NCBI GenBank assembly: GCA_958450365.1
Contig: CAUEEP010000901.1
Span: 248,001 to 312,000 of the forward strand
From: Mesorhabditis belari
Taxonomy: Eukaryota; Nematoda; Chromadorea; Rhabditida; Rhabditidae
Direction: 5' to 3'
DNA: 64,000 nucleotides
The first letter of the stretch is position 1. Each line of letters starts with the position of its first letter. Under the pieces are notes generated by a model. It saw nothing but the letters and a program-made list of their open reading frames with translations. It searched no databases and was not told the DNA's origin. This document shows positions 11,601 through 20,305 of this stretch, piece by piece. The translations under genes were made by a program, and so were the position numbers.

Positions 11601-12215
11601 CACTTTTTTCTAAGCACTGGTTAATGTTAGAAATCTGTGTTATATCTCAAAAGATCACCCATTTTCTCTACTTTAATTTAATACCAAAGCTCACAGAAAC
11701 AAATGTACTGGTGTCAAGATATGATCGTTTGTTTGAGAGTAAACTTTTAGATGATGTGGCTGCGTGGTTCATAAACTAAATGTATTTGCAAATACCGAGC
11801 TTACGTACCAATTATTCAGCTATTATTCAGCTTTGTGACTGTTTCCACTCTCCACAAATTGTGTTGACAAAAGATTAACACCAAACGTTTACAGATGACT
11901 CAATCATTCTCTCGTCGTGCTTTCCATCTCGATCAAATCTGTCGTTGCATTTTCCCGGGCATTTTTCCTCATTAGCCTCTCCCTTCCAATAGTAGCACCC
12001 CTAGTGTTTCCACTCTACACAAATTGTGTTCACAAAAGATTAACACTAAAAGTTTACAGATGTCTCACTCATTCTCCCGACGTGCTTTCCATCTCGACCA
12101 AATCTGCCGTTACGTTTTCCCGGGCACTTTCCTCATTTTCAATCTCTGGTATTGGATTTATTTTCTCATTTATCACAAAAATATTCTCATCGCTGAGATG
12201 AAAGATCAATTGTAG
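2681..12215 (+). CDS. Cys-loop ligand-gated anion channel subunit (ACC/LGC-46-like), 19 exons
   Basis: Pentameric neurotransmitter-gated channel subunit, probably chloride-selective, of the plasma membrane. Exons read in phase: 2681-2694, 2739-2904, 3030-3139, 4559-4675, 5238-5314, 5361-5433, 6539-6627, 6672-6800, 6855-6910, 7026-7092, 8692-8802, 8842-8877, 8965-9069, 10297-10362, 10434-10439, 10523-10612, 10675-10748, 10842-10937 and 12060-12215, giving about 545 aa. A signal peptide ([14 protein letters not shown]) forms across the first short exon. Next come the ligand-binding domain with [12 protein letters not shown], a canonical Cys-loop (13 residues between cysteines, YPMDVQMC), and TM1 ([19 protein letters not shown]). 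The AVPAR motif before TM2 is the family mark of anion channels. TM3, a long intracellular loop and TM4 ([15 protein letters not shown]) follow. Two donors are GTTGGT rather than GTRAGT. The ligand is inferred from resemblance to nematode acetylcholine-gated chloride channels and could differ. Confidence 0.9.
3422..4032. mobile_element. Mariner-like MITE, TIR TTGGGTTGGTGAATTGAAAA family
   Basis: Bounded by CTGGGTTGGTGAGTTGAAAA and its near reverse complement, each next to TA. It sits in the 1.4-kb intron of the channel gene. The interior is itself a foldback: AACCCATTTTGGTGTCAATG near 3660 is mirrored near 3875. The same family recurs at 13443-14236 and 27452-27810. Confidence 0.8.
4774..5040. 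mobile_element. MITE with TACCGTAAATACTGTAATAG ends
   Basis: About 267 bp, starting TACCGTAAATACTGTAATAG and ending CTATTACAGTATTTACGGTA. It holds an internal hairpin (TATCAAAAAATAGC against GCTATTTTTTGATA). This is the commonest element in the window, with further full or partial copies at 9093, 12401, 12713, 41501, 50486, 52925, 55726 and 57877. Confidence 0.85.
5041..5237. repeat. Dispersed repeat next to the MITE, running to an exon
   Basis: Starts with AGCTTGTTCCAAAGGAAAAT and ends in a GTCTAGACCCAGCCAGG motif plus TTTAACAAGRTGATTTCGTT. A second copy follows the MITE at 9364-9612, and a third, without the MITE, is at 39002-39140. In this copy the repeat runs up to the acceptor of the exon at 5238. 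Confidence 0.75.
5533..6503. mobile_element. piggyBac-type TTAA element, non-autonomous
   Basis: Flanked by TTAA on both sides (5533-5536 and 6500-6503). Matching ends read CACGTTGACGACAATG on the left and CATTGTCGTCAACGTG by complement on the right. GTCACCTGACATCAGGTGAC occurs just inside each end. About 970 bp, with no transposase frame seen. It lies wholly inside an intron of the channel gene. Confidence 0.8.
7219..7534. mobile_element. Foldback element, first copy
   Basis: Left arm includes TTTTTCTCAGCACCAATCCT. The right arm carries its complement, AGGATTGGTGCTGAGAAAAA. It lies in the 1.6-kb channel intron between the TM2 and TM3 exons. Confidence 0.75.
7800..8215. mobile_element. Foldback element, second, diverged copy
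   Basis: Repeats the first element's arms (TTTTTCTCAGCACCAATCCT near 7951; ATCAAATGATAGTCAAAATA near 8181) and the GCATAACTTTGCATGGAGTT core near 7838. It is shorter and less symmetrical than the copy at 7219. Confidence 0.65.
8565..8660. repeat. Short tandem repeat CTTGTTGAAGTTAACTGCCAGA
   Basis: Three to four imperfect units of about 25 bp based on TTGTTGAAGTTAACTGCCAG, just upstream of the TM3 exon at 8692. Confidence 0.7.
9093..9363. mobile_element. MITE copy, TACCGTAAATACTGTAATAG family
   Basis: Both ends are intact. Together with the following 250 bp it duplicates the block at 4774-5237 in the same gene. Confidence 0.85.
9364..9612. repeat. Second copy of the MITE-linked dispersed repeat
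   Basis: Matches 5041-5237 but with an expanded CCCAGCCAGGCAAAGA tandem (about 9500-9580). Confidence 0.75.
9826..9905 (-). ncRNA. tRNA-like relic (Cys-type anticodon loop)
   Basis: On the minus strand an anticodon-like arm TAGT-CTGCAAA-ACTA would place GCA as anticodon, followed by GGTTTCGATTCCGGT, which resembles a T-arm. The acceptor and D-arms pair poorly. It lies in a channel-gene intron. Most likely a tRNA pseudogene or tRNA-derived SINE piece. Confidence 0.3.
11393..11752. mobile_element. Foldback element in the last channel intron
   Basis: Arms are near-perfect: TGTTATATCTCAAAAGATCA on the right mirrors the left-arm sequence near 11500. GTTTACTCTCAAACAAAC marks the left end and GTTTGTTTGAGAGTAAAC the right end. 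The spacer is very short, so a transcript would form a long hairpin. Confidence 0.8.
11895..11975 (+). pseudogene. Duplicated, truncated copy of the channel's last exon
   Basis: This segment and its upstream intron sequence repeat, at a 165-bp offset, the true last exon at 12060. It has the same acceptor context (GTTTACAG) and the same start of the coding frame: [20 protein letters not shown] against [20 protein letters not shown]. The copy reaches TAG after 26 codons, before TM4 is complete. It is either a dead exon or an alternative terminal exon giving a receptor without TM4. Spliced reads would decide. Confidence 0.75.
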
Positions 12216-12400
12216 TTGTAGTTGATTGTGATTTTTGAACACTTTAAACTTCAACTAGAAGCTCTCGAGTATCTTCGTGCAAAAAAATGTGTTCTAATCA
12301 AGAAATTAACGAAAAATCTTTTGAGATTAGATGCATTCATTGGATATATTTCTAAAATTTTAAAAATTTCTTTATAAACATTACTAGTTTCAAATATTAC

Positions 12401-12514
12401 TACCGTAAATACTGTAATAGTACCCCAGCCCCAAAACGACGGTGCGGAGTGTTGCGTAGGCTAGCTTTGAACGAGTTTTTCTCGACACTGGTTTATGCTA
12501 CAATGCGCGCTCTG
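12401..12514. mobile_element. Truncated MITE, TACCGTAAATACTGTAATAG family
   Basis: The left end is present and the copy stops near ATGCGCGC. A full copy in the same orientation follows at 12713, with about 200 bp of unrecognised sequence between. Confidence 0.7.
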
Positions 12515-12712
12515 CTACAATACAATGGAGTCTGTAAGAGATGCCAGCTCTAAAGCAGGTCAGAGGTCTAGGTCAGAGAGCCAACGCCAATCCAGTGTTT
12601 TTGTGGTGTGCGCCAAATTGAGCCAGGAGAAGGCTGGCTTCTGAGCAGGTATATCCAGCTAGATCTCAGTGCTTATAAGCTAAATCAGAGCTAGGGGAGA
12701 GTCAAGTTAACC

Positions 12713-12981
12713 TACCGTAAATACTGTAATAGTACCCCACCCCCATAACGACGGTGCGGAGTGTTGCGTAGTCTAGCTTTGAACGAGTTTTTCTCGACAC
12801 TGGTTTATGCTACAATGTTCGCTTAGGTATCAAAAAATAGCCCTGAATTTCAGCTATTTTTTGATACCAAAGACGCATTTTTTGAAAGTACGGGAGCTTT
12901 GAAAAAAATGAAATACTAAAAAACTTTTGCGACTACGCGACTGTACGAGGAGGGTGGGGTACTATTACAGTTTTTACGGTA
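12713..12981. mobile_element. MITE copy, TACCGTAAATACTGTAATAG family
   Basis: Both termini and the internal TATTTTTTGATACC hairpin are present. Confidence 0.8.
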
Positions 12982-13442
12982 TGTTCAAAGTTACTGTAAA
13001 TCTCCAGTAATCAGCTAAAACAAGTCACTTTTCAAATAATGAATTGATGAATTGATGAACTCAAATGAATTTATATTCAATTTCTCTCAACGAAATACTT
13101 TTTCTTCAAATACTGTATTTTACTATAAATCTAGAGGTAATAGAATACTGTAATGAGATTGAAAATTAAAGCTTAGCGTTTTTTTAAAAATTTCATTTTA
13201 AACATTGATTCATTTTTGAAGAGATTTTGATAAACAAACTTTATAAATAACTAATGGAAATTTGAATTGATGAATCTATTAGGTTGTTCGGATATAAACA
13301 AGCGTTGCTGAACTTATTGTTTAAAACGTGTCTTTCTGTATTTAAAAGTACGTTATCTTGTGCATATTTGGAAGCTTTTTAAACGGATAATTTCTTATTT
13401 TTAAGATCTTTTTTTCTTGCTTTAGATGACCGACTTCAAATA

Positions 13443-14236
13443 TTGGGTTGGTGAATTGAAAACAAATCTTATTATGCTTGATTCCGAAGTACTATTACGT
13501 ATTAATTTTAACATCGGTGTGGTGTTGTTATTTCTGGGGCCGATTTTCTAAACCAAGCCAAATTTTAGTCAAGCTTTTTAAGTCAAATCCAATAGGTTAC
13601 TTAAGGTTGAAATTCTAGGTTATGGCCAATTGGCCAAGAAAGTCATTGGTTTGGCTTGGCTTTTTGGAAAAGCCTTGGTAGTGGTGCTAACAATACACCA
13701 AAATAAGAAGTGATCTATTGGATTGGTGAATTGAAAACTGCCGGCTATTGTCATATGTGACAGTTTGAGCACTTTCTTCAAAAGAAACCCATTTTAGTGT
13801 CAATGGAAAAGTTGTAGAGAATCAAAAATCAAGCTTATATCCAAATTTTCAGAACGATTCAAAAACTGGTTTTCAAGAAATGCCAAATTTACGAATTTTC
13901 ACAAAACTTGCATTTTAAGCGAAACTACTAAGTGTATCTTTTTGGAAATATGGCTATAAGCCTAGTTTTTGATTCTCTACAACTTTTCTATTGACACCAA
14001 AATGGGTTTCTTTTGAAGAAAGTGCTCAAACGGGGACATCTCCAGTCCTCGATTTTTGAGTCTCACACTTGTCTGACACACAACCCAAAATCCTACTACA
14101 AAATCCTAATCCGCAAAATGCCTGTAAAATGGGCAGAAGTCGTCAATAGTAATGGAAATTATTTGGAATGAATTCATGGTTTTATTTTGAATAAATTTTA
14201 GTTCAAAGTCCGGCAGTTTTCAACTCACCAACCCAA
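13443..14236. mobile_element. TTGGGTTGGTG-type element inserted in the mariner
   Basis: Starts TTGGGTTGGTGAATTGAAAA and ends with its complement, flanked by TA. A second internal end (TTGGATTGGTGAATTGAAAA near 13719) shows a nested or composite structure. The core shares GTTTGAGCACTTTCTTCAAA with 3422-4032 and 27452-27810. Confidence 0.75.
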
Positions 14237-14245
14237 TATATCAAG

Positions 14246-14630
14246 TTCGCATCTGCCTACTTTACGACTTCAAACTGGGCAAAACAGTAGCGGAATCCTA
14301 TTGAGATTTGGTCAAAGCATTTGGGAATGATGTATTGTTCGAAAGCCGATGCCGAGCCTGACTCCAACGCTTTCGGAATGGTGATGAAAGTCTCGAGGAT
14401 CATGAACACTCTCGTGAAGAATATCGTTGTCGACCTCAAGCGGTAGACAATGATATTTTGAGGGCTGCAATCGAACCGGATCCTTGTCAAACGACGCGTG
14501 AACTCGCTCAATAGTTTCTATATTGAAATTCTACTATTGATGAGCATCTCCACGCCATTGGAAAAATGCGATCAGATGCGGGAAATGGCTTCCTCACGAG
14601 TTAAGCAGTGCAAACGCTCGTTTATATCCG
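14246..14630 (+). pseudogene. Mariner transposase N-terminal fragment
   Basis: Read in one frame with stops ignored, the translation contains CLLYDFKLGKTVAES, then a frame-broken stretch with FRNGDESLEDHE, then ILRAAIEPDPCQTTRELAQ. These match the order of the helix-turn-helix region of mariner transposases. At least three in-frame stops are visible and the catalytic domain is absent. The copy cannot make an active enzyme. Confidence 0.75.
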
Positions 14631-15244
14631 AACAATCTAATAAAAAAAGCTTTACTTTCAATTTCTAAATATAAAATCAGGTTTTTATAAGAGCTCTTCA
14701 AATTTTATCTATTTTCTAATTCAAATCCGAATCTGTTCAGAGCAAAGTATCACGAAAAAAATGAATTACAATGGACAAATTTTATCAAGTGATACTGAGA
14801 ACGAAATTTGGATTATCTTTTTTTTGGGGAATAAATAAAGAAACCCTGTTGAATAGACGTGTGAAAAAAAAAGAGAAAATCTCGTTTTCCCAAGTCCCAT
14901 TCATTTCACGAATAGAAAAGGATCAAGAAAACTCAGAAAAAAAAAAGAGGAATAACTCTGTTTTCATGCAAGATTTTATGTATACTCTTGTTGAAGAATT
15001 TCGACTTTAAAATTTAAACTAACTAACTAACCAATTGTTGGATTTAAAAATTTCCAATTCAACCTCATTTTCTTCTGCGCTCAATTTTCTTTCTTTCTTT
15101 CTTTCTTTCTTTCTTTTTGTGCTTGTTGAGTTTAAATATTCATTTTCAAATATTCAATTTTTCAAATATTTGAAAAAAACTTTCTTTCTTGTTTTCTTCG
15201 TTTTGTTTAAAGTTTTGGAAATAAAAATGAAAATAAAAGTGACT

Positions 15245-15327
15245 GGAAAAAAGCAAAATGAGGTACTTTGAGCGCGCGCACAATCGCGCGCTTTCTGGCA
15301 CACCAGGCAGATAGATATGAAGAAAAC
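15245..15327 (+). promoter_or_regulatory. SL RNA upstream block with CTGGCAC element
   Basis: CTTTCTGGCACACCAGGCAG at 15291-15310 also occurs upstream of the SL copy at 16437. CTGGCAC also precedes the copies at 15944 and 63137. In the other three copies 39-41 bases separate it from the leader; here only 26 do. Its recurrence suggests a proximal sequence element for snRNA-type transcription. This is inferred from position and conservation. Confidence 0.55.
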
Positions 15328-15410
15328 GGGTTATTTACCCAAGTTTGAGTTTGGCGCCGAGACCTTTTCCTCTTTCTCGCCGAAGCCAGTTTCCTCCAAG
15401 ATTTGAACCA
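15328..15410 (+). pseudogene. SL RNA gene, 5' half, diverged
   Basis: The leader begins GGGTTATTTACCCAAGTTTG, two changes from SL1 over 22 nt. The usual GAG/GT junction reads GAG/TT, so the normal donor is lost. CGAGACCTTTTCCTCTTTCTCG could form a stem-loop. The expected 3' portion is not adjacent; a matching 3' half lies at 15615-15650, beyond a tRNA gene. Confidence 0.6.
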
Positions 15411-15447
15411 TCCAAAAGATCACCCCCATTTTCACTAGCGGAAACAT

Positions 15448-15519
15448 GGCTCGTTGGTCTAGTGGTATGATTCTCGCTTTGGGTGCGAGAGGTCCCGGGT
15501 TCAATCCCCGGACGAGCCC
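15448..15519 (+). tRNA. tRNA-Pro (anticodon TGG)
   Basis: A complete cloverleaf: acceptor GGCTCGT pairs with ACGAGCC. The D-arm contains GGTCTAGTGGTATGA. The anticodon arm TCTCGC-TTTGGGT-GCGAGA places TGG at 34-36. The T-arm is CCGGG-TTCAATC-CCCGG. It lies between the two separated halves of an SL RNA-like gene. Confidence 0.95.
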
Positions 15520-15614
15520 AAGCTTTTGTTTTTTTGGGAAAAAAGCTTTAGTAACTTTAAGCCTTAGTAACTTTAAGCTTTAGTAACTTAAGTAGACGCT
15601 CCAAGAACGGTTTC

Positions 15615-15655
15615 TCGACAAATTTTTGGAACGTTTCACCAATAGGGGATGCATC
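15615..15655 (+). pseudogene. Orphan SL RNA 3' half
   Basis: TTTCTCGACAAATTTTTGGA, then ACG and a small GGGGATGC-type hairpin, resemble bases 15995-16038 of the intact SL gene (stem-loop end, Sm site, 3' hairpin). No leader is directly upstream. Confidence 0.5.
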
Positions 15656-15894
15656 AATGAACCCAAGTGTCAGATCTTAAATCTTTCATTCTTTATTTTA
15701 TCTGTTTTTGTTAGGACTCGTTCTTTAATATCTTTATGAAGCTAATATCAGATTCGGCTTCTCGGCTATTTATTTGATATAGCTGTAACTCAGCGGTGAT
15801 AGGCGATTGAAATAGAAAGCATCAGCCCTCGGACGGAGAGACTCGAGACGACACGTCTGTGTGTACCTTTCGAGTGTTTCGCAAGAAAAAGCGG

Positions 15895-15904
15895 CATCTG
15901 GCAC
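15895..15904 (+). promoter_or_regulatory. CTGGCAC element of the intact SL1 RNA gene
   Basis: CATCTGGCAC lies 39 bases before the first base of the leader. Equivalent motifs stand 39-41 bases before the leaders at 16437 and (minus strand) 63137. The spacing suggests a proximal sequence element. Confidence 0.55.
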
Positions 15905-15943
15905 ACGGTCCGTTGACATAGCGCGACAGAGACTCCGCTCTCC

Positions 15944-16038
15944 GGTTTAATTACCCAAGTTTGAGGTTAGCATTAACCGCGAGACCTCCCAATAGTGTCT
16001 CGAAAAAATTTTGGAACGCGTCCCCGTTGGGGCGATGC
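15944..16038 (+). ncRNA. SL1 spliced-leader RNA gene
   Basis: Encodes the donor RNA for trans-splicing of pre-mRNA 5' ends. The first 22 bases (GGTTTAATTACCCAAG, then TTTGAG) read as the nematode SL1 leader without change and are followed by GT at 15966-15967. GGTTTAAT can pair with ATTAACC to form the first stem. CGAGAC and GTCTCG form a perfect second stem. AATTTTTTGG-like sequence reading AAAATTTTGGAACG supplies the Sm site, and GTCCCC-GTT-GGGGCG forms the 3' hairpin. The length of about 95 nt fits SL RNAs. The CTGGCAC upstream element is present. Confidence 0.93.
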
Positions 16039-16436
16039 ACAAATAAACTAGGAATTTGAAATGATATGAAGCTTTGAGGTTCTATTTCATTTTATCGTGA
16101 TTCATCGAGAAACGTGTCAACTTTTCGCTTCACTTTCAGTGAAACGTTGCCGGGGAACCACACGGAAATCGTCACGGGAGAATTTTCTCCACTACTCTAT
16201 GGCGGAGAAAATTTTGGAAAATACGGGTTCTCCTCGTGCTGAAAATTGATCCCCAGCATTTTGTTGTTTTCAGATGAGTTAGATTCGTGAGATTTTGAGT
16301 AGTTGGCTTCTTTTTGGAGAATTTCGAAACTTCTAGCTGAAATGACAGTGTCGGAGGTGTACTTTGCGAGAGCCCACAATCGTGCGCTTTCTGGCACACC
16401 AGGCAGATAGATGATGAGAAAGCGGGCATCAAAGTC

Positions 16437-16529
16437 GGTTTAATTACCCAAATTTGAGGTCAGTATCCCGAGACTTTACGAAAAGTTTTTCGAGAAAATT
16501 TTGGAGAGGATTTCTCTTTTGAGAAGTCC
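16437..16529 (+). ncRNA. SL RNA gene, variant leader
   Basis: The leader starts GGTTTAATTACCCAAATTTG and differs from SL1 by one base (G to A at position 16). A GT donor follows at 16459. Next come a short ACTTT/AAAGT stem, an Sm-like AAAATTTTGGAGAGG, and a 3' hairpin GGATTTCTC-TTTT-GAGAAGTCC. Upstream, CTGGCAC stands 39 bases away. The structure is intact enough to be functional; the leader change would mark its products. Confidence 0.8.
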
Positions 16530-17212
16530 ACAAATCTCATAGTCAGCAATTCGATGGCTTTGGATCTCTTTCGAAGCTCTAATCCAAAAATGAGTGTTTA
16601 CATCTGCATCTATTCCTTTCCAATTAATCTTTTTTTTTCAGCAATCTTTCATTTTTCATAATGAAACTTTTCAAAAAATCTGCAAAAACTCGTGCTTTCC
16701 CAAGAAGAAATTTTCCACATTTTCTTTCGATTCCAAGTAGGAATCGAAATTTTCAATAAAATAAAAACTCTAATTAGTTTCACATAGGGTTTCTTGGAAA
16801 AAATTGGGCTTATTTGTAAAAAGATGACTTATAACCTAAAAGAAATAAGGAAGCAAGATTGAGAATTCCTTTCTGAAGCTGAATAATTCCCCATCTTGAA
16901 TCAAGAAAGAAAAGGAAACTAGAATTATTTAACTTTTCTCTTTTTCACTTTTCTTTCTAAGCTTGATTTCAGCTTTCTCTCTATTTCTGACTCATTTTTT
17001 AGGTAAATGAGCGTTGAAAAATTCTCAGTAGCTACAATTTTTGGGTTTTAAATTAAGAAAAAGGTTAAAAGAAAAGATCAGAGTCTAGCTATTAATCGAA
17101 AGTTTTTTAAATTAGAGAAAAATAGTGAAGAAAGTTTGAAAAGTTGAAGAGACAATTTCTTAGTCAAAAGATTCTTAGATCAAGAATCTTTTGACTAAGA
17201 AATTGTCTCTTC
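16530..17212. other. Unassigned AT-rich sequence
   Basis: No coding frame or RNA gene recognised. A short perfect inverted repeat (GACAATTTCTTAGTCAAAAG and complement) is centred near 17178. Confidence 0.4.
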
Positions 17213-17772
17213 AAGGCCGAAATTGTTATACTTCTGGTGTTATATCACATCCAGTAATTGAATCTAATAGAAATATAAAAGAAGATTGAAATATTTTACA
17301 TTTTAATTCATAATACTACTTGCAAAAAGGTAAAACATCAAGAACAAAGCTAAAGTTCTTTCTCGTAGCTAAAATCACATTCAAATCATATTGATAATTT
17401 TTTTTAGAAATTTTTTTTTTTTTTTTTTTTTTTTTACCTTTTCCAGTAGAAATTGAATTAGAGTTTAATAAAATAAAAATCTTATTTTTTAAATTTCTTT
17501 TATTAAAATAATTTTTTTGATATAACACCAGAAGTATTCAATTTCGGCCTTCAAGAGACGGTTTCTTAGCTAAAATCAATATGATCGTAGCTCTCTCGTA
17601 GCTAAAATCAATATCACCAATATGATTTGAATATGATTGAGCTACGAGAGAGAACTTTAGCTTTGTTCTTGATGTTTTACCGTTTTGCAAGTAGTAATTG
17701 AATTAAAATGTAGGATATTTCAATCTTCTTTTATATTTCTATTAGACTCAACTACTGGATGCGATATAATAC
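17213..17772. mobile_element. Foldback element with arms of about 200 bp
   Basis: AAATATAAAAGAAGATTGAA near 17271 is mirrored by TTCAATCTTCTTTTATATTT near 17720, and CATCAAGAACAAAGCTAAAG is mirrored near 17660. The centre has a long T run. Confidence 0.7.
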
Positions 17773-17785
17773 CACATTCAGTGAT

Positions 17786-17870
17786 CTAACAAGCCTTGGT
17801 CTAACAAGCCTTGGTCTAACAAGCTTTGGTCTAACAAGCCTTGGTGTAACAAGCCTTGGTCTAACAAGAA
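17786..17870. repeat. 15-bp tandem repeat CTAACAAGCCTTGGT
   Basis: Five to six near-identical units directly after the foldback element. Confidence 0.85.
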
Positions 17871-18908
17871 ATTTCTGAAATTCAGTCAAAGGAGTAAAAC
17901 TATCACAAAGTTTACCTTTAAAATTCGAAACACTTTCACTGAACTCATTTCCTTGGGCTTAGAAGCTAGAAGAAAGTTTGATGACAATGAGAAATTAAGA
18001 ATTAAAAAACTTATTCAATAACTTCTTGAGCTCTGGATATCGGAATATATGGAAACTTTTCAGAAATCTTTGTCCATTATTGGAGCTCTGATTTCTTTGG
18101 CTTTTCTTTGGCTTTCTTTGGCTTTCTTTGGCTTTCTTTGGCTTTCCTTAGGCTTTTGCTTTAGCAACTAGAATGAGCAACCATATTTTTCTCTATGACG
18201 TACCACTGTTTCTCAATTCTCCCGATCATTTCTTCAACCTCTTCAATTTTTCATTGATCAACTTGAAATTCCAGTACAAAGTCCCGAATTAACAGATGTT
18301 TTTGATGAAAATTAATGAATTATTGGTAAATTTTCCTTAAATTTCTCACCTGTTCATTTTACAGATCTTCTGCCCACAAGAGTTCAAATAAACGATCAAA
18401 TTTAAAGTGAATCAGTTGATTTTTTTGAAATTTTGAAAGCTTAAGAGCTTTATAGCACCTAGAGAAGGTGAAAAAAGGAGATCTGCGATTTTTTTTTTCT
18501 TGTTTGGCAAGGTATTCTCTATGGGATTCTTTTCTAGATATTTTGGGCTTAAAATCAAAACACAACTCTAGTAATTCAATTATTTTCTTCTTGTAGCTTT
18601 TCCAGACACCGATTTGAGTAGCCAGTCTAGGCTCAGCTAGATCCTGGCCTAGATCTTGATTGGATCTTTGAATCGCTGCATTTTCAATTATTGCTTTTCA
18701 CATTACCATCCGCCTAACTCCCGTAAACATTCTAAAAGAAGCCGGTTCTATTTTTCAATGTTCCTCTAAATGTCATCTAGGTATTTTTGTTGAATTTCCA
18801 TCCGCTTTTCATTCAATAAGTTTTTTTAGGCGATAGCTATTATTTAAAGCCTTTAAAAGCTTTAAAAAATTGAGCATTTGGTGCTTTACGGTGAACGGGC
18901 GGGAAGCG
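17871..18908. other. Gene-free stretch with a CTTTGG tandem
   Basis: Holds a short CTTTGGCTTT tandem at about 18090-18150 and otherwise unrecognised AT-rich DNA. Small open frames have no supporting motifs. Confidence 0.4.
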
Positions 18909-19170
18909 AATTTTTGGCCAACTTTCAGCTTATTTTTAAGCACCTTAAACTTATCAGATCAGAAAGTTTTAATAAGATTTAGATAGCTTAGAACGTCCAC
19001 TTTAAGAAACTATATCTTTCATAAAAAGTTCTTAACAAAAATCTGTCTAAAATCGGACGGCAAAATGGTCAAAAATTTGGCTCCGCCGATAGCCGTAAGG
19101 ATTCGAGCATTTCCCTGAAAAAATGAAAAATAAAGTGCAACCCAGCTAGTTACCGTAATCCGATCAGTTT
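18909..19170. repeat. Dispersed repeat, copy 1 of a pair
   Basis: About 250 bp (including AAGCACCTTAAACTTATCAG and AATTTGGCTCCGCCGATAGC) recurs in the same orientation at 20063-20305. The pair encloses about 900 bp with a minisatellite and no coding frame. Too short and featureless for a confident LTR call. Confidence 0.8.
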
Positions 19171-19420
19171 TTCAGACAATGGAGTTGATTTTTTTGATCT
19201 TTTACATCAAAAGTCTTCTATACGTTTCTCAGTTAGTTTAGTAGTTGACGTTAACAACTGTTTCCAGTTCCAAAAACAACAAGAACAACAACGTTAACAA
19301 CGACAAACTGGATACGAGATAACTGGACCGCGCTTTAAAACTGTTATAGTCGTTTTTAGCTACACCAAACATTTCTGCAAGTAACTGGAGATTTATCAGG
19401 GGCGCTTGAAAGCTTGCGTT

Positions 19421-19562
19421 CACCCAAAGCACTGCTTCCACCCAAGCCCACTGCTTCCACCCAAGCCCACTGCTTCCACCCAAGCCCACTGCTTCCACCC
19501 AAGCCCACTGCTTCCACCCAAGCCCACTGCTTCCACCCAAAGCACTGCGCTCACCCAAAGCA
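19421..19562. repeat. 19-bp minisatellite ACTGCTTCCACCCAAGCCC
   Basis: About six copies of ACTGCTTCCACCCAAGCCC. Because 19 is not a multiple of three, the Trp/Gly-rich and Pro-rich open frames here are side effects. Confidence 0.9.
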
Positions 19563-20062
19563 TTCCTCAAAAAGAACTTGGTTCAATTGCCCAACTCACT
19601 AGGCGCAAACGGTCAACACGGTCAAACGGTTTGTATTAGATTTCATCTAATACAAATTTCTCTCAAAGCAATTCGAAACGTCACAATTGAGCCAAATTTT
19701 CCAAACTTTTCTGGCTTCTTTCCTTTGAATTTGATTTTTTTGAAACCATAAACCATCGTTTCCTGGTCAAAAATCTCATATAAAACTTGAAAACGATTTT
19801 AATTACAAATTTTTAATCATTTTTAATCATTTTTGATCATTTTATATAATTTTTGATACATTTATACTTTCATAATCCATTATTTTCAAAAAAAAACCTC
19901 CTCACATCATTCATAATTCACCTTTTTCCCATTCAAACTACTTCAAAAATGCAAAAATTTTTGTCTCTCAAATAATATCCAAATTTTTACTCAAAATTTT
20001 TCTTCCTTTTGTGTAAATTTGACTAAATTATTGTTGAAATGAATTTTTTTTGCTTTTCTTTT

Positions 20063-20305
20063 TGGCCAACTTTCAGCTTATTTTTAAGCACCTTAAACTT
20101 ATCAGATCAGAAAGTTTTAATAAGATTTAGATAGCTTAGAACGTCAACTTTCAGAAACTCTTTCTTTCATAAAAAGTTCTTAACAAAAATCTGTCTAAAA
20201 TCGGACTGCAAAATGGCCAAAAATTTGGCTCCGCCGATAGCCGGAAGGATTCGAGCATTTGCTTGAAAAAGTGCAACCCAGCTAGTTACCGTAATCCGCT
20301 CAGTT
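20063..20305. repeat. Dispersed repeat, copy 2 of a pair
   Basis: Same orientation as 18909-19170, with small indels. Confidence 0.8.

Larger units (their letters stand above)
13279..14640 (+). mobile_element. Mariner transposon remnant, split by a second element
   Basis: The ends are TTAGGTTGTTCGGATATAAA on the left and, by complement, TTAGATTGTTCGGATATAAA on the right. Each is flanked by TA (13277-13278 and 14641-14642). TTAGGTTG-type ends are usual for mariner. The right part holds a degraded mariner N-terminal region. The left part is separated from it by the insertion at 13443-14236. Confidence 0.8.

Noticed and set aside
15640..15943. Possible snRNA or 5S rRNA gene between the SL copies
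   Set aside because: GGCTTCTCGGCTATTTATTT briefly recalls the start of U2 snRNA, but the branch-site region and Sm site do not follow. No 5S internal promoter boxes seen.
19238..19570. Trp/Gly-rich minus-strand frame and Pro-rich plus-strand frames
   Set aside because: Produced by a 19-bp minisatellite; the frame shifts with each unit and there is no family match.
18909..20305. Possible LTR retrotransposon (two direct repeats about 1.15 kb apart)
   Set aside because: No TG...CA ends, primer site, polypurine tract or coding sequence between them; treated as a dispersed repeat pair.
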